The notes beneath the pieces were generated by a model. The model saw only the letters and a program-made list of their open reading frames with translations. It was not told where the DNA came from and searched no databases. From positions 1 to 14,255 of the forward strand of contig CAJOHP010000033.1 in NCBI GenBank assembly GCA_905234355.1: a DNA stretch of 14,255 nucleotides, written 5' to 3'. Positions 1-7,093 of the stretch are shown here, one piece after another (within the stretch, counting starts at the first letter, position 1; each line of letters opens with the position of its first letter). Position numbers and translations under genes: made by a program. Source of the stretch: an uncultured Prevotella sp. Lineage in GTDB: Bacteria > Bacteroidota > Bacteroidia > Bacteroidales > Bacteroidaceae.

Positions 1-108
1 ACCAGCAAGCACCGCGACGCCATCCGCCAGCACGGCACCACGCCCTATCACCGCATGAGCTACAACCTCTTGGGCGACACACAGCTGCAGCTGCCCTTCG
101 CCGAATAA
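1..108 (+). CDS. 3' end of an unidentified protein gene (partial)
   Basis: The first frame is open from the window edge to a TAA at 106-108 and gives the last 35 residues of a protein, ending in YNLLGDTQLQLPFAE. The segment YNLLGD followed by an alternating hydrophobic strand resembles the end of the catalytic region in C25 (gingipain/PorU-like) peptidases, which often read YNLLGDPxLxL there. That is only a short resemblance, so the family is a guess. Codon use matches the neighbouring genes. The WYL regulator gene starts 19 bases after this stop on the same strand, with no promoter or terminator between them, so the genes may share a transcript. Confidence 0.6.
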   Translation, partial: TSKHRDAIRQHGTTPYHRMSYNLLGDTQLQLPFAE

Positions 109-127
109 ACTAAATGCCCCACACGCC

Positions 128-1033
128 ATGCGCCACGACAAACTGGAACGCGAGCTGCGACTGCTGCTCATGCTCATAGAGAACCACCACTACACGGTGA
201 GCGACATCTGTGACAGACAGCAGATCTCACGGCGCAACTTCTACTACTATCTGGAGTTTTTCCGCGACGCCGGATTCATCGTGGAGCACGTCAAACCCTA
301 TTACCGCATAGCCAAGGAGTCGCCTTTCTTCCGCAAGCTCGACGCTGCAGTGCACTTCACCGAAGACGAGGCCATCACCATGCGGCAGATACTCGAGAAG
401 ACGGGTGACCAGGGACCCACCGTGCAGCGCCTCATGCAGAAGCTGGACAAACTCTACGACCTGCAGATAGTGAACAACGTGGAGCTGCGCGAACAGCTCA
501 GCCGCAACGTCAACACCCTCTACGAGGCCATCAAGCAGAAGCGTGTCGTGGTGCTCCGGCGTTACTCCTCGCCGCACAGCAACAGCGAGCGCGACCGCGT
601 CGTAGAGCCGTTCCTCTTCATGAACGGCAACCGCGAGATACGCTGCTACGAGCTCGACTCGGCCATGAACAAGACGTTCAAACTCTCGCGCATGGACGAC
701 GTGGAGATGCTCGAGCTGCTGTGGAGCAACGAGCAGAAGCACCGCAGCATGTTTACCGACGTGTTTATGTTCTCGGGCGAGAAGACGATGACCGTCGTGC
801 TGAGGCTCGGACGGCTCTCGATGCAGGTGCTCGGCGAGGAGTATCCCAAGGCAGAGCGCTTCATCGAGCCCGACGGCGAGGGACACTGGCGCGTAGAGAT
901 GCCCGTATGCTCCTACATCGGTATCGGGCGCTTTGTGCTCGGACTCTTCGAGGACATCGAGGTGCTGGGCGACGATGCTTTCAAGCTATTTATCAACAAC
1001 AAAATAGAACTCTTAAACACAAAACGATTATGA
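128..1033 (+). CDS. WYL-domain transcriptional regulator
   Basis: This is a 301-residue protein with the layout of the WYL regulator family. Residues 1-62 form a DeoR/HTH_11-like winged helix-turn-helix, with the helices around 22-50 (YTVSDICDRQQISRRNFYYY). Residues 131-195 form the WYL domain; the segment EIRCYELD at 170-177 occupies the place of the W-Y-L triad, followed by KTFKLSRMDDVEML. Residues 220-292 form a C-terminal WCX-like domain. WYL domains are known to bind ligands such as nucleotides or nucleic acid and to control transcription; the ligand here cannot be read. The ATG at 128 is the first in-frame start and lies 19 bases after the preceding stop. Its stop codon overlaps the next gene's start in ATGA, so the downstream lipoprotein is probably translated with it. 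Confidence 0.88.
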   Translation: MRHDKLERELRLLLMLIENHHYTVSDICDRQQISRRNFYYYLEFFRDAGFIVEHVKPYYRIAKESPFFRKLDAAVHFTEDEAITMRQILEKTGDQGPTVQRLMQKLDKLYDLQIVNNVELREQLSRNVNTLYEAIKQKRVVVLRRYSSPHSNSERDRVVEPFLFMNGNREIRCYELDSAMNKTFKLSRMDDVEMLELLWSNEQKHRSMFTDVFMFSGEKTMTVVLRLGRLSMQVLGEEYPKAERFIEPDGEGHWRVEMPVCSYIGIGRFVLGLFEDIEVLGDDAFKLFINNKIELLNTKRL

Positions 1034-1683
1034 AAAAACTGATTATTCCCGCATTCATGGCCGCAGCCGTGCTCATGAGCAGCTGCGGCGCCGGCACGCT
1101 CGGCGTCATTGCAGGTTCGCAGACAGGCAGCAAGGTGCTCGACAGAATGGGCGCCGGTGTGGCTGGATCGGCCGGCGACGCCGTGGCTGGCCTCATCACC
1201 AGTGTGCTTGGGTTAGACAAGATGACCAAGCAGCAGCTCATCGGCACATGGCGCTACAGCCAGCCGGGATGTGCCTTCACCAGCTCCGACCTGCTCAGCA
1301 AGGCTGGCGGCGAGGTGGTGGCAGCGCAAATCAAGCAGAAGCTCGCCACGCCCTACCAGACCGTGGGACTCTCAAGCGCCAACACGCAGATGACGTTCAA
1401 CCAGGATGGCACCTTCACGGCCACCATCGCCGGAAAGAACATCAGCGGTAAGTACACCTTCGACGAGGCCAACTACAAGCTGACCATGCAGACGCTGCTC
1501 TTCAGTTTCACGGCCTACACCAAGCGCAATGCCAACGGCATAGCCATACTCTTCGAGGCCAGCAAGTTGCTTACCCTCATGCAGACACTGAGCGCCATGA
1601 GCGGCAACCAGACGCTGCAGACCGTGGGTGACCTGAGCAAGAACTACGACGGACTGCGCATCGGGTTTGATATGACAAAGTGA
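1030..1683 (+). CDS. DUF4923 family lipoprotein
   Basis: The ATG at 1030 overlaps the WYL gene's stop (ATGA). A longer open frame extends upstream but lies inside the regulator gene; the 1030 start gives a clean signal peptide, MKKLIIPAFMAAAVLMSSC, with a lipobox cysteine at residue 19, so this start was chosen. The mature protein (total 217 aa) has a Gly/Ala-rich stretch at about 20-60 with several GxxxG-type spacings. A lipocalin-like DUF4923 domain follows from about 64 to 217, recognisable by LIGTWRYSQPG, DLLSKAGGE, TFNQDGTFTATIAGKNISGKYTFD and the final FEASKLL region. The family is largely restricted to Bacteroidales and its function is unknown. It is probably an envelope lipoprotein, perhaps with a ligand-binding barrel, under control of or functionally linked to the coupled regulator. 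Confidence 0.88.
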   Translation: MKKLIIPAFMAAAVLMSSCGAGTLGVIAGSQTGSKVLDRMGAGVAGSAGDAVAGLITSVLGLDKMTKQQLIGTWRYSQPGCAFTSSDLLSKAGGEVVAAQIKQKLATPYQTVGLSSANTQMTFNQDGTFTATIAGKNISGKYTFDEANYKLTMQTLLFSFTAYTKRNANGIAILFEASKLLTLMQTLSAMSGNQTLQTVGDLSKNYDGLRIGFDMTK

Positions 1684-1701
1684 TGGATGAGGGTGGGGCA
1701 C

Positions 1702-2538
1702 TTACCCCAGCATGATATTCTCTACCTCGACAGGTTCGTGCAGGAACAACTGGGCCTGCTCTTTGAACTTGTCGGGGTTTTCTGTTGTGAGATAGTGGGC
1801 GATGCCGTGCTTGGCGCACTGCTGCTCTATCTCGGGGTGGCGAGCGAAATAGTCCTGGAGCGAGCTCGCCACATACTCGCCCTGGGGCACGATGCGCACC
1901 CCGGGACTGATATACTTCAGTATCTTGGGCATGAGCAGCGGATAGTGGGTGCAGCCTAGGATGACGGCGTCGATGGCCGGGTCGAGGCGCATGAGCTGGT
2001 CTATGCGCTTCTTCACGAAATAGTCGGCACCGGGGGAGTCGGCCTCGTTATACTCCACCAGCGGTACCCAGAAGGGACAGGCCACGCCCGTCACACTGAT
2101 GTCGGGCCACAGCTTCTGTATCTCCAGGCGGTAGCTCTCGCTCTTGATGGTGCCCTCGGTGGCGAGCACACCCACGTGGCGCGACGTGGTGAGCTTGCCG
2201 ATAACCTCGGCCGTGGGGCGGATGATGCCCAGGACGCGGCGGCGGGCGTCGAGTTGGGGCAGGTCGTGCTGCTGGATGGTGCGCAGCGCTTTGGCCGACG
2301 CCGTGTTGCAGCCCAGGATGACCAAATGGCAGCCCATCTCAAAGAGGCGTACCACGGCCTGACGTGTGAACTCATAGACCACGTCGAACGAGCGCGGACC
2401 ATAAGGGGCACGCGCATTGTCGCCCAAGTACAGATAGTCGTACTCGGGCAACAGCTGACGTATGCCGTGCAGGATGGTGAGACCGCCATACCCGCTGTCG
2501 AACACGCCGATGGGACCTGGCTCGTGGGGCAATAGCAT
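1702..2538 (-). CDS. murI: Glutamate racemase
   Basis: The protein is 278 aa, close to the usual length of MurI, a cytoplasmic enzyme that interconverts L- and D-glutamate for peptidoglycan stem peptides. The two-cysteine catalytic signature is complete: PIGVFDSGYGGL at 9-20 (Asp14, Ser15), LGDNARAPYG at 38-47, GCNTAS with Cys77, and LGCTHYPLL with Cys196 and His198. It is the last gene of the leftward block, starting 43 bases after the stop of an skp copy and without a strong Shine-Dalgarno sequence, as is usual in Bacteroidetes. Its stop lies 18 bases from the stop of the convergent DUF4923 gene. The bamA-skp-murI order is a recurrent arrangement in Bacteroidales. Confidence 0.97.
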   Translation of the reverse strand: MLLPHEPGPIGVFDSGYGGLTILHGIRQLLPEYDYLYLGDNARAPYGPRSFDVVYEFTRQAVVRLFEMGCHLVILGCNTASAKALRTIQQHDLPQLDARRRVLGIIRPTAEVIGKLTTSRHVGVLATEGTIKSESYRLEIQKLWPDISVTGVACPFWVPLVEYNEADSPGADYFVKKRIDQLMRLDPAIDAVILGCTHYPLLMPKILKYISPGVRIVPQGEYVASSLQDYFARHPEIEQQCAKHGIAHYLTTENPDKFKEQAQLFLHEPVEVENIMLG

Positions 2539-2581
2539 GGTTGTGACGTTTTTCTTTCTTTAGGCGGAGCTTACGCTGAGC

Positions 2582-3139
2582 TTATTTGCCCAACAGCTTT
2601 CTGACCTCGGCGGTGATGTCGACGCCCAGCTCGGGGGCTATCCAGGGGCATGCGTTGCCGTCGGTGTTGATGACGATGGCGTAGCCGCGCTCGCGTGCCA
2701 CCTGCCGTATGGCAGTGTCGAGGCGGGCGCGCAGCGGCTTGATGGTCTCCTGCCGGACACTGTCGAGCTCGTGCAGTCCCTGCTTGCGGAAGGCCACGTT
2801 GCGGCTGATGAGCTCCTGCAGCTCGTTCTGGCGCTTCAGGAGGATGGTGCGGGGGAAGTCCTGCTGACCGTCAAGGAAGTCTTCATACTTCGCGTTGAAC
2901 TCGTCCTCGGCGCGCTTCATCTCGGCCTCGTAGGCCTCGCGCAGCGTCTGCAGCTGTTGCTGTGCCGCACTGTAGGCGGGCATCGACACCAGCACCGAGT
3001 CGTAGCTCAGATAGCCGAAGCGCAGCTGTGGCACGCTCTGCTGTGCACGCATGCTGCCCGGGCACAAAAGGCAGAGCAGCGCTGCCAGGGCCAGGGGCCG
3101 CAGGCAGCGCAGACTGAGGGTGTGAGAGGTCTTATTCAT
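2582..3139 (-). CDS. OmpH/Skp family periplasmic chaperone (copy nearest murI)
   Basis: This 185-residue protein has a cleavable signal peptide (hydrophobic about 15-31, likely cut after RAQ near residue 33). It then shows the Skp/OmpH pattern: a beta strand RFGYLSYDSVLVSMPAY, a long charged coiled-coil hairpin from about 60 to 150, and a C-terminal strand ending DITAEVRKLLGK. Skp proteins are trimeric periplasmic holdases that carry unfolded outer-membrane proteins to BamA. This copy is the longest of the three in the row and has a distinct C-terminal segment, INTDGNACPWIAPELG. Its start codon lies inside a perfect 14-base palindrome, and the preceding gene stops 27 bases upstream, so translation may depend on the ribosome arriving from that gene. 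Confidence 0.9.
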   Translation of the reverse strand: MNKTSHTLSLRCLRPLALAALLCLLCPGSMRAQQSVPQLRFGYLSYDSVLVSMPAYSAAQQQLQTLREAYEAEMKRAEDEFNAKYEDFLDGQQDFPRTILLKRQNELQELISRNVAFRKQGLHELDSVRQETIKPLRARLDTAIRQVARERGYAIVINTDGNACPWIAPELGVDITAEVRKLLGK

Positions 3140-3150
3140 GTCGCGACATG
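3137..3150. repeat. Perfect 14-bp palindrome over a start codon
   Basis: CATGTCGCGACATG reads the same on both strands. On the minus strand it contains two ATGs; the second, out of frame with the first, is the start of the skp copy ending at 2582. Folded in RNA the sequence could hide the initiation codon. Confidence 0.7.
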
Positions 3151-3166
3151 ATATTATATCGGGTGC

Positions 3167-3670
3167 TTACTTCAGACCAAGCTTGGCCTTTACCTGTGCG
3201 GTCACATCGGTAGAGAGCGTAGTGTTGATGAAGGGGATGGAGTTGGTCTCCATGATGTAGACGTAGCCACCGGCGTTGCCCACCGCCTTGATGGCATCCA
3301 TCACCTTGGTCTGGATGGGCGTGAGCTTGTCGGCATAGGCTTTCTGCAGGGCTTGCTGGTTGTCCTGACGGGCCTGCTGTATCTTCTGCTCCATCTCCTG
3401 TATCTCCTGCACCTTGCGCTGCTTCATGTTGTCGGGCATTGTGGACTCCTGGGCCTGGAAGTCCTCCACCTTCTTCTTATACTCGGCTATCATGGCATTT
3501 TCGTCGGCCTCATACTGCTTCTGCAGGGCTTCCATCTCTGTGCGCATCTGCGTGGCTTCGGGCATGGCCTGCATGACCTCCTGTGAGTTGATGTGGCCGA
3601 ACTTAGGTGTGCTCTGTGCGAATGCGGCTATGGGGGCCAGCATCAGCAGTGCTAAAAATAACTTCTTCAT
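3167..3670 (-). CDS. OmpH/Skp family periplasmic chaperone (middle copy)
   Basis: This is a 167-residue secreted protein. The signal peptide MKKLFLALLMLAPIAAFA is followed by a cleavage site before Gln19. The mature part begins with the family strand PKFGHINSQEVMQAMPEA. A very charged Gln/Glu/Lys-rich coiled coil spans about 42-125, and the C-terminal beta strands end in DVTAQVKAKLGLK. Length and layout match the standard Skp/OmpH chaperone that escorts outer-membrane proteins through the periplasm. It lies between two further paralogues in the same direction, 82 bases after the upstream copy; that gap holds a 9-base tandem repeat array and A-rich sequence just before the start codon. No separate promoter was seen. 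Confidence 0.93.
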   Translation of the reverse strand: MKKLFLALLMLAPIAAFAQSTPKFGHINSQEVMQAMPEATQMRTEMEALQKQYEADENAMIAEYKKKVEDFQAQESTMPDNMKQRKVQEIQEMEQKIQQARQDNQQALQKAYADKLTPIQTKVMDAIKAVGNAGGYVYIMETNSIPFINTTLSTDVTAQVKAKLGLK

Positions 3671-3699
3671 TGCTTTTTTTATTTTTTTGGGGTTGTTTT

Positions 3700-3744
3700 T
3701 TTCTGGGGATTATGGGGCTTATGGGGCTTATGGGGCCTATGGGG
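3700..3744 (-). repeat. Tandem array of a 9-bp unit between two skp copies
   Basis: Five units in a row are visible on the + strand: TTTCTGGGG, ATTATGGGG, CTTATGGGG, CTTATGGGG, CCTATGGGG (consensus CTTATGGGG). On the transcribed minus strand this reads as repeated CCCCATAAG. It fills most of the gap between the two genes and would lie in the 5' region of the middle skp copy. Confidence 0.85.
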
Positions 3745-3752
3745 CTTTCTCT

Positions 3753-4271
3753 TTAGTTTGCATAGCCGAGCTTGGTGAGCACCTCGTTGGAGATGTCTAT
3801 CTTCGGCGATCCGAAGATGATGCCGGCATCGCTGGCGCGGTCGAGCACGAGCTGGTAGCCGCGCAGGTCGGCAATGTCCTTGACGGCGTTGTAGACCTCC
3901 TCCTGGATGGGGTTCATCAGCGAGGTGCGCTTCTTGAAGAGCTCGCCCTCGGGGCCGAAGTACTTGCGCTTGAGCTCGGCGGCCTGCCGCTCCTTCTCCA
4001 TGATGGCGTCCTGCCGGGCCTGCTTCTGCTCCTTGGAGAGGAAGACTACCTCGTTCTGGTAGTTCTTGTAGAGTGTCTGAGCCTCTGTGGTGAGTGCGTC
4101 GACCTCGGCCTGCCATTTCTTCGACACCTGTGCGAGCTGCTCGTTGGCGCGCTCGTAGGCCGGTATGTTGCGGAAGATGTAGTCCATGTCGACCAGGGCA
4201 AACTTCTGTGCGCTTGCCTCGAGTAAACCGCAGAAGACGCAGACAGCGCAGATAACGATTTTCTTTATCAT
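3753..4271 (-). CDS. OmpH/Skp family periplasmic chaperone (copy nearest bamA)
   Basis: This is a 172-residue protein. Its signal peptide, MIKKIVICAVCVFCGLLEASA, is cut before Gln22. The mature start, QKFALVDMDYIFRNIPAYERA, is the classic first strand and helix of Bacteroidetes OmpH. A charged coiled coil covers about 45-125, including YFGPEGELFKKR where the helix turns. The C-terminal part contains GYQLVLDRASDAGIIFGSP and ends in DISNEVLTKLGYAN. It is the first gene after bamA (80 bases between them), the usual position of ompH in this order, so it is probably the core orthologue of the three. It should act in the periplasm as a holdase for outer-membrane protein precursors. Confidence 0.94.
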   Translation of the reverse strand: MIKKIVICAVCVFCGLLEASAQKFALVDMDYIFRNIPAYERANEQLAQVSKKWQAEVDALTTEAQTLYKNYQNEVVFLSKEQKQARQDAIMEKERQAAELKRKYFGPEGELFKKRTSLMNPIQEEVYNAVKDIADLRGYQLVLDRASDAGIIFGSPKIDISNEVLTKLGYAN

Positions 4272-4351
4272 AACATTCTGTTTTTTAGTGAGAAATCATT
4301 TACGTGATGACTTTTTGTCGTTCGAGTGGGGCGGCGTTACGAGGATAGACT

Positions 4352-7033
4352 TTAGAACTCTTGTCCCAGTACGAAGTGGAACTGGCTTCCCCCCCGCTGC
4401 TCGTTGGTCGTGCCTTTGTAGACCTTGTCGAAACCGAAGGCCCAGTCTATGCCCATGAGTCCCACCATAGGCAGGAAGATGCGCACGCCGACGCCTGCCG
4501 AGCGTTTCATGTCGAAGGGGTTGAACTTAGCCGTCTCTGTCCATGCGTTGCCTGCTTCGGCAAATCCCAGTCCGTAGATGGTTGTGTTGCCGAGCATGAA
4601 GGGGTAGCGCAGCTCCAGGGAGAAGCGGTCGTAGGCGTAGCCCTCCTGTCCGTAGGGGGTGAGCGATCCGTTCTCGTAGCCGCGCAGGCCGATGGTCTCT
4701 TCGGCATAGCTGGTGCTGTAGCCGCTCATGCCGTCGCCGCCCATGTAGAAGGTCTCGAAGGGCGACTTCTTGAAGCGGTTGTAGTAGCCCAGCAGTCCGA
4801 GCTCTACGCGGGTCATGAGCACGAAGCACTTCTGTCCGCTGGTCAGTGCGGTAAACGTGCGGCTCTTGAACTTCCACTTGTGGTATTCTATCCAGCGGTA
4901 CTTCTCCTGCTGCTCCGACTGGTAGGTGGCCTTGGTGTAGTCGGTGGCCATGTGCTCGTAGTCCCTCTTGTCGATGACCGACCAGGGTGGCGTGGCCGTG
5001 ACGCTCACGCTGAACTCCGAGCCGTGGCGCGGGAAGAGCGGGTTGTCGGTCGATGAGCGTGTCAGTGCCACGCTGAGGTTCAGGTTGTTGCAGTTGCCGT
5101 TGGCTATCATGAAGTAGCGCCAGTCCTTCAGCATATAGCGCTGGTAGGCCAGTGTGGTGGAGAGCTGGAAGTAGTCGTCGGGCCAGCGCAGGCGCTTGCC
5201 CCAGCCTATGGAGAAGCCCAGCATCTTGAGGTACTTGTCGTCGTCGAGGAACGACTCGTAGTTGTTGTAGTAATAGTTGTTGTATGTGCCGTAGCCCGAG
5301 TAGTAGCTGTTGATGGAGTTCATCCACGACGAGTTGTAGTAGGTGCTCGACACGTCGCTCTGCTTCATGTAGAATGCGCTCACGCTGAAGGCGTTGGGTC
5401 GCTTGCCTCCGAACCATCCTGTGCTGTAGCTGGCATTGTAGGATCGGTAGTAGCGGCCGTTGGTCTGGAAGTTCAGACCTATCTGCTCACCGTCGCCGGC
5501 AGGCAGGAATCCGCGATGCAACTTGTTCTTGCCCAGCAGGTTGCGCATGGAGAAGTTGTTGAATTTTACGCCTATGCGCCCGATGATGCCAGTCTGTCCC
5601 CATCCGAGTGAGAGCTCTAGCTGGTCGTTGGACTTCTGCTGCAGGTTCCAGTTGATGTCTACGGTGCCGTCGTCGAGGTTGGGTTTCACCTCGGGCTGCA
5701 CCTGCTCCGGGTCGAAGTAGCCCATGGAGGCTATCTCTCGTGCCGAGCGCATGAGTGCGTCGCGGGAGAAGAGGTCGCCGGGCTTGGTGCGCAGTTCGCG
5801 CCTTACCACCTCCTCGTAGAGGCGGTCGTTGCCAAAGATGCGCACGTGGCTCAGATGGGCCTGCGGGCCCTCGCTGATGCGCACCTCGAGGTCTACGCTG
5901 TCGCCCACGATATTGATCTCCACGGGGTCGATGCTGGAGAAGACGTAGCCGTTGTTGTAGTAGTAGTTGCCCACGGCGTCTTCGTCTTCGTTGAGTCGTT
6001 TCTTGAGCAGTTTCTGGTCGTAGACGTCGCCTCTCTTCATGGCGAGCACGGCGTTCAGGTAGTCGGTGGTGAGCACGGTGTTGCCCACCCAGGTGACGTT
6101 GCGCAGGAAGTACTTCTGTCCTTCATCTATCTTGACGAGCACGTTGATGTGCTTCTCGTCGTGGTTCCAGATGGAGTCGCCGGTGATGGTCATGTCTCTG
6201 TATCCCAGCTCGTTGTACTTCTGTGTGAGCTGCTGCTTGGCCTCGGCGTATCGCTCGGGCGTGAACTTCTTGGCCTTGAAGAGGTTGGCTATCTTTCCCG
6301 CCTCGTGTATCTTGCCGAAGGCGCCTTTGGTGAAGAGTGTGCCCTTGAGCTTGGAGTCGCTGAGCTGCTCGTTGCCCTCGAAGATGATGTGCCGCACCTT
6401 CATCTTGGCTTTCTTGTCGATGTCGACGTCGAGGATGACGCTGTTCTTAGCCGCCACGTCGTCGCGCTGTGTGATGACGATTTCGGCATTTTTGTATCCC
6501 TTGTCGTCGAAGTATTTCTTAGCCAGTATCTTGGCGCGGTCTATGAGGTTTGGCGTGACCGACGAGCCCTTCATGATGCCGAGCTTGGCCTCGAGGTCGT
6601 CGCGCTCGCCTTTCTTCACGCCGCTGTAGTTGATGGTGCTGATGCGGGGGCGTATGGCGAGGTTGATGGTGAGGTATATCTTCTGTCCCACGATGGAGTC
6701 GGCCAAGATGCTGACCTTGGAGAAGAGTCCGTGCTTCCAGTATCGCTTGATGGCCTCGGTGAGCTCGCTGCCCGGCACGTCGATGGTCTGTCCCACCTGC
6801 AGTCCGGAGATGTTGGCCAGCAGGAAGTCCTCGTACTGTCCCTCGACGCCCTTGATGCTGATGCCGCCTATCTCACACTGTCTGGGGGTGCCGGCATAGC
6901 TGATGTCGGGACTGACGACGACGTCTTGTGCGACAGCGGGGCACAGCGACAGCTGGCAGGCGATGGCTGTGAGGCCCATCACCTTCCTCCATGGGCTTTT
7001 GTCGGTTGCTCTATGTCTTTTTAGTGTTGCCAC
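4352..7033 (-). CDS. bamA: BamA, outer-membrane protein assembly factor
   Basis: The 893-residue frame encodes the Omp85-family insertase of the BAM complex. A signal peptide ends at AVAQ (about residue 36). Five POTRA domains follow (about 54-128, 129-208, 211-304, 307-388, 391-466), then a barrel from about 470 to 893. The lid-loop motif LRGY at 783-786 corresponds to the VRGF motif of BamA, and the protein ends in Phe, as expected for an outer-membrane barrel. The start is uncertain. The longest frame begins with GTG at 7033 and gives a basic N-region (KRHR...WRK); the first ATG is at 6979, preceded by GGAGGAAGG, but lacks basic residues before the hydrophobic core. A loop at 565-592 is unusually rich in Tyr and Asn. 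It sits between uppS and the skp copies. Confidence 0.95.
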   Translation of the reverse strand: MATLKRHRATDKSPWRKVMGLTAIACQLSLCPAVAQDVVVSPDISYAGTPRQCEIGGISIKGVEGQYEDFLLANISGLQVGQTIDVPGSELTEAIKRYWKHGLFSKVSILADSIVGQKIYLTINLAIRPRISTINYSGVKKGERDDLEAKLGIMKGSSVTPNLIDRAKILAKKYFDDKGYKNAEIVITQRDDVAAKNSVILDVDIDKKAKMKVRHIIFEGNEQLSDSKLKGTLFTKGAFGKIHEAGKIANLFKAKKFTPERYAEAKQQLTQKYNELGYRDMTITGDSIWNHDEKHINVLVKIDEGQKYFLRNVTWVGNTVLTTDYLNAVLAMKRGDVYDQKLLKKRLNEDEDAVGNYYYNNGYVFSSIDPVEINIVGDSVDLEVRISEGPQAHLSHVRIFGNDRLYEEVVRRELRTKPGDLFSRDALMRSAREIASMGYFDPEQVQPEVKPNLDDGTVDINWNLQQKSNDQLELSLGWGQTGIIGRIGVKFNNFSMRNLLGKNKLHRGFLPAGDGEQIGLNFQTNGRYYRSYNASYSTGWFGGKRPNAFSVSAFYMKQSDVSSTYYNSSWMNSINSYYSGYGTYNNYYYNNYESFLDDDKYLKMLGFSIGWGKRLRWPDDYFQLSTTLAYQRYMLKDWRYFMIANGNCNNLNLSVALTRSSTDNPLFPRHGSEFSVSVTATPPWSVIDKRDYEHMATDYTKATYQSEQQEKYRWIEYHKWKFKSRTFTALTSGQKCFVLMTRVELGLLGYYNRFKKSPFETFYMGGDGMSGYSTSYAEETIGLRGYENGSLTPYGQEGYAYDRFSLELRYPFMLGNTTIYGLGFAEAGNAWTETAKFNPFDMKRSAGVGVRIFLPMVGLMGIDWAFGFDKVYKGTTNEQRGGSQFHFVLGQEF

Positions 7034-7050
7034 GTCGTTACAATTAGTCT

Positions 7051-7092
7051 ATTGTCGGTTGTCTTTTATCAGTTGTCAGTTGTCATCTGTCC
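7051..7092 (-). repeat. Tandem array of a 7-bp unit between uppS and bamA
   Basis: Six consecutive heptamers are visible on the + strand: ATTGTCG, GTTGTCT, TTTATCA, GTTGTCA, GTTGTCA, TCTGTCC (consensus GTTGTCA). A weaker unit, TTAGTCT, may precede them at 7044-7050. The array fills most of the 60-base gap and would lie in the mRNA just before bamA as repeated TGACAAC. Confidence 0.8.
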
Positions 7093-7093
7093 T

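Noticed and set aside
721..1029. N-terminal extension of the DUF4923 frame to 721
   Set aside because: The extension overlaps the WYL coding region in another frame and is Arg-rich without structure; the start at 1030 begins exactly at a lipoprotein signal peptide.
3700..3744. CRISPR-like array
   Set aside because: The units are 9 bases long and directly adjacent, with no spacers and no cas genes; this is a simple tandem repeat.
5846..7024. 392-codon + strand open frame opposite bamA
   Set aside because: It is antisense to the POTRA-coding region and has shadow-frame composition (runs of Val, Leu, Asp); no family resemblance.
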